Part shown: positions 40,417 to 41,080 of the stretch, one piece after another
How the letters are laid out: each line of letters begins with the position of its first letter
Position numbering within the stretch: the first letter of the stretch is position 1
Assembly (NCBI GenBank): GCA_025463305.1
Contig: JAOBWK010000087.1
Span: forward strand, 1-41,080
From: Ilumatobacteraceae bacterium
GTDB taxonomy: Bacteria; Actinomycetota; Acidimicrobiia; Acidimicrobiales; Ilumatobacteraceae
Reading direction: 5' to 3'
DNA length: 41,080 nt
Program-made: the position numbers and the translations under genes
The notes under the pieces: model-generated
The model's database searches: none
The model's input: only the letters and a program-made list of their open reading frames with translations
Told to the model about the DNA's origin: nothing

Positions 40417-41080
40417 AGCGGCATGTTGCCGTGCTTGCGGCGGGGCAGCTCTTCGCGCTTGGTGCGCAGCATCCGCAGCCCGGCGACGATCTTCTGGCGG
40501 GTCTCGGCGGGATCGATGACGTCGTCGATGTAGCCACGCTCGGCGGCTGCGTACGGGTTGGCGTACTTCTCGGTGTAGTCGGCGACCAGCTCGGCACGGC
40601 GGGCGATGGGATCGGCGGCCTGCTGCAGTTCGCGGCGGTAGACGATCTCGACGGCACCCTGCGGCCCCATGACGGCGAGCTCGGCGGTGGGCCAGGCGTA
40701 GGACAGGTCGGAGCCGATCGACTTCGAGTCCATCACGACGTATGCGCCGCCGTAGGCCTTGCGGGTGATGATCTGGATGCGCGGCACGGTGGCCTCGCAG
40801 TAGGCGTAGAGCAGCTTCGCGCCGTGGCGGATGATGCCGCCGTACTCCTGATCGACGCCAGGCAGGAAGCCGGGAACGTCGACGAACGTCAGCAGCGGGA
40901 TGTTGAACGCATCGCAGCTGCGCACGAACCGAGCGGCTTTGCTGGCCGAGTCGATGTCCAGGACGCCAGCCAACATCAGCGGCTGGTTGCCGACGATGCC
41001 GACGGGCTTGCCGTCGACCCGGGCGAAGCCGCAAACGATGCTCTTCGCGAAGTGGGTCGCGTACTCGAAGAACTCACCGT
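40413..41080 (-). CDS. Acyl-CoA carboxylase beta (carboxyltransferase) subunit, C-terminal part (cut by window edge)
   Basis: The frame continues beyond the window edge. It encodes the C-terminal carboxyltransferase half: [75 protein letters not shown] and [15 protein letters not shown], then [17 protein letters not shown]. These are the family blocks of propionyl-/acetyl-CoA carboxylase beta subunits (PccB/AccD), which move carboxyl from biotin to the acyl-CoA. Acetyl versus propionyl preference is not certain here. The coupled epsilon subunit supports the actinobacterial complex. Confidence 0.93.
   Translation of the reverse strand, partial: GEFFEYATHFAKSIVCGFARVDGKPVGIVGNQPLMLAGVLDIDSASKAARFVRSCDAFNIPLLTFVDVPGFLPGVDQEYGGIIRHGAKLLYAYCEATVPRIQIITRKAYGGAYVVMDSKSIGSDLSYAWPTAELAVMGPQGAVEIVYRRELQQAADPIARRAELVADYTEKYANPYAAAERGYIDDVIDPAETRQKIVAGLRMLRTKREELPRRKHGNMPL

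Overview
The window is dense, GC-rich chromosomal DNA from an actinobacterium. The markers are a WhiB iron-sulfur regulator, a paired ArsA-like ATPase operon, an acyl-CoA carboxylase epsilon subunit, an F420/LLM-type oxidoreductase, SigE-like ECF sigma factors, a DUF5317-like membrane protein, and many genes whose start codon lies only 6-9 bases after a TANNNT -10 box (leaderless transcription). The mix fits the class Acidimicrobiia (Ilumatobacter-like) best, but that is inference. No phage, transposase or CRISPR array was seen.

Layout. 1-3.8 kb: the start of an MFS transporter, then aspartokinase, a methyltransferase and aspartate-semialdehyde dehydrogenase, the first two enzymes of the aspartate pathway. 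3.8-8 kb (minus strand): a MazG-like pyrophosphohydrolase, a GH13 alpha-glucosidase, an ABC-2 exporter and a SnoaL-like protein. 8-10.2 kb (plus): a small proline-rich ORF, a SnoaL-like protein coupled to an LLM oxidoreductase, and a hypothetical protein. 10.2-13.3 kb: a sigma-28-like promoter, a 39-residue secreted-type peptide ending in KWW, a membrane GGDEF-EAL protein and a DUF5317-like protein. 13.3-16.6 kb: a regulatory stretch with a strong hairpin, a LuxR-type operator and a 49-residue ORF, then a large ATPase-LuxR regulator.

16.6-22.4 kb is the most unusual part. Two ECF sigma / membrane anti-sigma-like modules lie among two paralogous winged-helix regulators of no family I recognise, two secreted or anchored proteins and a divergent sigma4-like protein. 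One anti-sigma-like protein and one separate anchored protein share an unfamiliar extracytoplasmic domain with two cysteines (IGDPCT and C-x-I-x-GWAYR). The intergenic regions carry a duplicated promoter element and a cluster of alternating TAGAA/TTCTA half-sites. I infer an envelope-sensing circuit with cross-regulation.

22.4-28 kb: tRNA-Pro(CGG), a degenerate receiver protein, the two ArsA-like ATPases, a divergent NfeD-like membrane protein that has lost its catalytic serine, a methyltransferase and a WhiB protein. 28-31 kb: selB and selA. 31-37.6 kb: dUTPase, a Nudix hydrolase, two class III CoA-transferases, MsrA, an aminotransferase and a calcineurin-like phosphoesterase. 37.7-40.2 kb: a large secreted protein of three plus three tandem domains, behind a second copy of the LuxR-type operator. 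The window ends in an acyl-CoA carboxylase epsilon/beta pair, the beta gene being cut by the edge.
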